The translations under genes and the position numbers were made by a program. Of a stretch of DNA of 29,710 nt, positions 26,718 through 29,710 are shown one piece after another (positions within the stretch are counted from its first letter, which is position 1; each line of letters starts with the position of its first letter). The notes beneath the pieces were generated by a model, which did no database searches, had not been told where the DNA came from, and saw only the letters and a program-made list of their open reading frames with translations. Origin of the DNA: JAXGPP01 sp964436865. GTDB lineage: Bacteria; Planctomycetota; Planctomycetia; Pirellulales; Thermoguttaceae. The stretch covers positions 1-29,710 of the forward strand of contig CAYTFK010000048.1 of assembly GCA_964436865.1 (NCBI GenBank). Reading direction: 5' to 3'.

Positions 26718-27524
26718 ATGAGACTGGCCTGGGCCACAGACATCCATTTGAACTGGCTGGAAAGCAGGGAACAACGGCAAGCGTTTTATGAGACGCTCCG
26801 TGCGGCGGCAGCCGATGCCATGGTTCTGACGGGCGACGTGGCGGATGGTCCGGAGACATCGCGGTATCTTGTCGAGTTGGAGGGGGAACTTGAGCATCCC
26901 ATCTACTTCGTGTTGGGCAATCACGACTTCTATGGTCGTTCGATCGGGCGGGGCCGGCGAGAGACGATCGAACTGGCCGCCCGATCGCGCTGGCTGGTCT
27001 ATCTGACCACGGCGGGGCTCGTGGAGCTTACGCCGCAGACGGCGATTGTCGGACACGATTCGTGGGGCGATGCCCGCCTCGGCTCGTTTGAGAAGTCACG
27101 GGTGTGGATCTCCGATTTCCTGGCGATCGAGGACTTGCTCGCGGTGCACGAGCACCGCGATTTGCTCCGCCAGCGGCTGGAGTGCCTGGGAGACGAAGCC
27201 GCCCGGCACTTTGCCGCCATCCTGCCGCAAGCCCTGCAGCGTTATTCGCAGGTGGTAGTGGCCACCCATGTGCCGCCGTTTCGGGAAGCGGCCTGGCACC
27301 AGGGGGAGGTCTCGGATGACGCGTGGCTTCCGTTCTTCGCCTGCCGGGCCGTGGGCGATGTGTTGGTAGACATCATGGCGGCGCACCCGGACCGAAAGCT
27401 GCTTGTGTTGTGCGGACACACGCACGGCGGCGGGGAGGTGCAGATTCTGGACAACCTCCGGGTCATCACCGGCGAGGCTCGTGAAGAGCAACCCCGCATC
27501 CAGCGGGTTCTCGAATTGGCCTGA
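26718..27524 (+). CDS. Calcineurin-like metallophosphoesterase
   Basis: This 268-residue protein of the dinuclear-metal phosphoesterase superfamily has the five signature blocks in order: DIH (Asp8, His10), GDVAD (Asp40), GNHD (Asn68, His69), ATH (His184) and GHTH (His234, His236). No signal peptide is seen, so it is probably cytoplasmic. I start at 26718, which places the first metal motif at residue 8 as usual; an in-frame ATG at 26655 would add 21 residues. The ribosome site is weak. The physiological substrate (nucleotide, protein or lipid phosphate) cannot be told from these motifs. Confidence 0.9.
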   Translation: MRLAWATDIHLNWLESREQRQAFYETLRAAAADAMVLTGDVADGPETSRYLVELEGELEHPIYFVLGNHDFYGRSIGRGRRETIELAARSRWLVYLTTAGLVELTPQTAIVGHDSWGDARLGSFEKSRVWISDFLAIEDLLAVHEHRDLLRQRLECLGDEAARHFAAILPQALQRYSQVVVATHVPPFREAAWHQGEVSDDAWLPFFACRAVGDVLVDIMAAHPDRKLLVLCGHTHGGGEVQILDNLRVITGEAREEQPRIQRVLELA

Positions 27525-27715
27525 TCGTGCCGGGCGTCAGTCCCTGGTACTCCCCGAGGAGGGAACGGGATGGTAAACTGCCTGCGGCAGGTCGTTGCTG
27601 TTCGTTTCAAGGAGGATGTCCGGCGCGAGTGTATTGCGGCCGATCCTGGCTGGGCGGTGTTTTGCCGGGATCGTTTCCGGAGCGAACCGCATGAGCCCCG
27701 GCGTGCGAGGCTGGC

Positions 27716-28093
27716 ATGATCGCGCTGATTGCCCACGACAAGAAGAAGCCGGAACTACTGCAGTTTGTGCGGGACCACCGCGACTTCTTTGTGGAGCAGA
27801 AACTGCTCGCCACCGGCACAACGGGCAAGATGCTGGTTGAAGAGCTGGGCTTGGACGTGGAACGAGTGGCAAGCGGTCCGTTGGGGGGCGACCTGATCAT
27901 CGGGGGCCGGATTGCCGAAGGCACGGTGCGGGTGGTGATCTTCTTCCGCGATCCGTTGACCGCCCAGCCGCACGAACCAGACGTTTCTGCCCTGATGCGC
28001 GTGTGCGATGTCCACTCGGTGCCGCTGGCGACCAACCCGGCGGCGGCGGAGGCGGTGGTCGCCTGGCTGAGAGGGAGGCCTGCCGCGCCATGA
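27716..28093 (+). CDS. mgsA: Methylglyoxal synthase
   Basis: This 125-residue enzyme converts dihydroxyacetone phosphate to methylglyoxal and phosphate, a bypass of lower glycolysis. Motifs are AHDKKK (6-11), TGTTG (33-37), SGPLGGD with Asp59, FFRDPLTAQPHEPDV with Asp79 and His86, and SVPLATNPA. The Asp59-Asp79-His86 spacings of 20 and 7 equal those of the E. coli catalytic residues Asp71, Asp91 and His98. Length is slightly short because of a compact N-terminus. GAGG lies about eight bases before the ATG. Its TGA overlaps the ATG of yqgE. The 191-base gap before it holds only a small CTGCC/GGCAG hairpin (27578-27590). Confidence 0.96.
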   Translation: MIALIAHDKKKPELLQFVRDHRDFFVEQKLLATGTTGKMLVEELGLDVERVASGPLGGDLIIGGRIAEGTVRVVIFFRDPLTAQPHEPDVSALMRVCDVHSVPLATNPAAAEAVVAWLRGRPAAP

Positions 28094-28641
28094 AGTCGCT
28101 TGCCGGACACGTGCTGGTTGCTTCCCCCCACCTGCTCGATCCGAATTTCGTTCGCACGGTGGTGCTGATGATCCACCATACCGAGCAGGGAGCCTTTGGG
28201 GTGGTGCTCAACCGGCCGGCCGACAACTCGGTCAAGGAGCTGTGGGCGCAAGTGGCCGAGACTCCCTGCGAGACCGACGACCATGTGAATGTGGGGGGCC
28301 CCGTTTCAGGCCCCTTGATGGCCATTCACACCGATCCGGACTTGAGCGAGTTGGAGATCCTGCCCGGACTTTACTTCGCCGCCCAGCGCGACCATCTCGA
28401 GAAGCTGGTGGGGCAGACAGTGCGTCCTTTCCGGGTGTTCGTGGGCCATTCCGGCTGGGCGGGCGGGCAGTTGGAGGGGGAGTTGGAACAGGGGTCCTGG
28501 CTCACCACCCCCGCCACGATCGATTACGTGTTCTTCAAGGAGCCCGATCTCTGGAAACATGTAAGCCAGCAAATCGGCGAGGAGTTGCTGGCGTCGATGC
28601 TCCGGCTCAAGCACATCGATCATGACGTCTCGAATAACTGA
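28090..28641 (+). CDS. yqgE: YqgE/AlgH family protein (UPF0301)
   Basis: This 183-residue protein has the family N-terminus GHVLVASPHLLDPNFVRTVVLMIHH, then GAFGVVLNRPADN (38-50), VGGPVSGPLMAIH and FVGHSGWAGGQLEGELEQGSWL. Function is not firmly known; in some bacteria AlgH affects gene regulation. The ATG at 28090 overlaps the mgsA stop as ATGA, implying coupled translation and perhaps a common transcript. An in-frame ATG at 28003 lies inside mgsA and would add a glycine-rich stretch, so I reject it. No signal peptide is seen. Confidence 0.95.
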   Translation: MKSLAGHVLVASPHLLDPNFVRTVVLMIHHTEQGAFGVVLNRPADNSVKELWAQVAETPCETDDHVNVGGPVSGPLMAIHTDPDLSELEILPGLYFAAQRDHLEKLVGQTVRPFRVFVGHSGWAGGQLEGELEQGSWLTTPATIDYVFFKEPDLWKHVSQQIGEELLASMLRLKHIDHDVSNN

Positions 28642-28742
28642 GCCGGGTGTTGCACGGCGGCCGTTTTTGGGTATCGTGGAGGGGGCGGCTCGGCACCCCC
28701 GCGGGCTTGGCGCCGGAGGCCACTTTTTCCGAGGAGGAATTC

Positions 28743-29710
28743 ATGAGAAAGGCCGTTTTGTCGGGCATATTGGCGTGGCTCGTATGTGCGCAAGCGGCGC
28801 GGGCCCAGGCTCCCAAGGAGCTGGAAGCGGCGATCTTGCCCCCGGAAGTGAAGAGCGTGGCGCTTCAACTCTACGCCGAATCGCCCGACGCTCGGAGGCA
28901 GGCGGCGGGTGAACTGGCCAAGCTGGGCGAGAAGGCTGCCCCGATCATCCCGTACCTGGGCGCCGTGATGCGGCAGGACCCCGATGGCGCGGTCAGCCAA
29001 GCAGCCACCGACGCGCTGGCCGCACTTGGTCCCGCGGGCCTCGATCAATTGACCGCGGGACTTCAGGAAAAGGATCCGCCGGTGCGGCGCCGTGCGGCCG
29101 AAGCTTTGGGGAAGCTGAAGGACGCCAAGTCGGTCGAGCCGCTCAAGAAAGTGGCGCTCCAGGACGCCGATGCGGGCGTGCGCCAGGCTGCGCTGGACGC
29201 GGTGCGAGGCATCAAGGAGGCAAAGATCGAGGACGCCCTGGTGGCCATCGTGACCGACGCCAAGGAGAGCCCGGAGGTAATGAGCCGCGCGATCGCGGCC
29301 CTGGGGCAGTTCAAGGAACCACGGGCCGCCGAGCCGCTGACCAAGCTGCTGGAGAAGAAGGACGGCGATCCGCGGATCCGCTGCGCCGCGGCCGCCGCGC
29401 TCGGTCAACTGGAGCCGCTGGCCATTGAGCCTTTGCTGGCCGCTTTGAAGGATCAGAACGTGGACGTTCGCGTATGGGCCATCTTGGGCCTGAACGGGGC
29501 CGACGACCCGAAGGTGATCGATCCCTTGATCCAGGCGCTCAAGGATAAGGAGATCCGGGTTCGCGTTCGCGCGGCCGATGTTCTGGCGATGTCGCAGAAT
29601 CGAAAGGCGGTCGATCCGCTGATCGCAGCGCTGAAGGACGAGGCGCCCGAGGTGCGGCTGTGGGCGGCGTTTGGCCTGGGCGGGCTGTCGGATCCGAAGG
29701 CGGTGGATCC
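28743..29710 (+). CDS. Secreted HEAT-repeat protein (partial, runs off the window)
   Basis: 322 complete residues are visible. An excellent GAGGAGG ribosome site precedes the ATG. The N-terminus MRKAVLSGILAWLVCAQAARA is a signal peptide with an AxA cleavage pattern, so the protein is exported. From about residue 40 it is built of HEAT/PBS-lyase-type repeats of about 31 residues with recurring A-x-D-A-L-A-A-L-G, V-R-R-R-A-A-E-A-L-G-K-L and a-V-D-P-L-I-A-A-L-K-D pairs; about nine units are present before the edge. It has no enzymatic motif and probably binds a protein partner. The frame is still open at 29710, so total length and any C-terminal domain are unknown. Confidence 0.93.
   Translation, partial: MRKAVLSGILAWLVCAQAARAQAPKELEAAILPPEVKSVALQLYAESPDARRQAAGELAKLGEKAAPIIPYLGAVMRQDPDGAVSQAATDALAALGPAGLDQLTAGLQEKDPPVRRRAAEALGKLKDAKSVEPLKKVALQDADAGVRQAALDAVRGIKEAKIEDALVAIVTDAKESPEVMSRAIAALGQFKEPRAAEPLTKLLEKKDGDPRIRCAAAAALGQLEPLAIEPLLAALKDQNVDVRVWAILGLNGADDPKVIDPLIQALKDKEIRVRVRAADVLAMSQNRKAVDPLIAALKDEAPEVRLWAAFGLGGLSDPKAVD

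Noticed and set aside
28654..28668. ACGG-CGG-CCGT followed by five T after yqgE, as an intrinsic terminator
   Set aside because: The stem is only four base pairs with a three-base loop, too weak for a confident call.

Overview
This is a G+C-rich bacterial chromosome segment with tightly packed genes on both strands. It has no rRNA, no tRNA that I could recognise, no insertion sequence and no CRISPR array. The gene mix best fits the Planctomycetota or a neighbouring phylum: very large hybrid histidine kinases, a CheB-CheR-kinase fusion, a SufR-controlled suf operon, an exported FAD-dependent oxidoreductase with a twin-arginine leader, a core-type MetE protein and a secreted HEAT-repeat protein. 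This is an inference from gene content and style, and no marker gene in the window settles it.

Layout. Positions 1-65 hold the end of a plus-strand gene. 103-4197 (minus) is a 1364-residue CheB/CheR/PAS/histidine kinase/receiver protein. 4483-10383 (minus) is one long suf transcription unit, read from the right as sufR, nuoB, sufC, sufB, sufD, a Rieske ferredoxin and sufT. It should build and insert Fe-S clusters under control of an Fe-S-sensing repressor. The unexpected member is a NuoB-type complex I subunit whose stop codon overlaps the sufC start codon. The AT-rich 10384-10748 gap separates it from a divergent NSS-family Na+-dependent transporter (10749-12377), which is translationally coupled to a 51-residue MetS-type small subunit. 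Then come a tRNA-dihydrouridine synthase (minus) and a divergent FlK-type thioesterase (plus).

14522-22159 carries a membrane hybrid histidine kinase (plus), a stand-alone core MetE-type methyltransferase (minus) and a second membrane hybrid kinase with CHASE, two PAS, two receiver and one Hpt domain (minus). Together with the CheBR fusion, three multi-domain signalling proteins lie in this window, and none has a separate response regulator beside it.

22326-26583 holds a FabG-type reductase (plus), followed by a minus-strand group: thiD, a Tat-exported FAD oxidoreductase, and a fused NapH/NapG-like membrane polyferredoxin that appears to start at a TTGA overlap with the oxidoreductase. The last two look like an extracytoplasmic redox module.

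26718-29710 (plus) holds a metallophosphoesterase, mgsA overlapping yqgE by ATGA, and the beginning of a secreted HEAT-repeat protein that runs off the window.

The observations most worth following are the nuoB-suf coupling, the NapH-NapG fusion coupled to a FAD oxidoreductase, a palindrome in the sufR control region, and a 9-bp inverted repeat between sufB and sufD.
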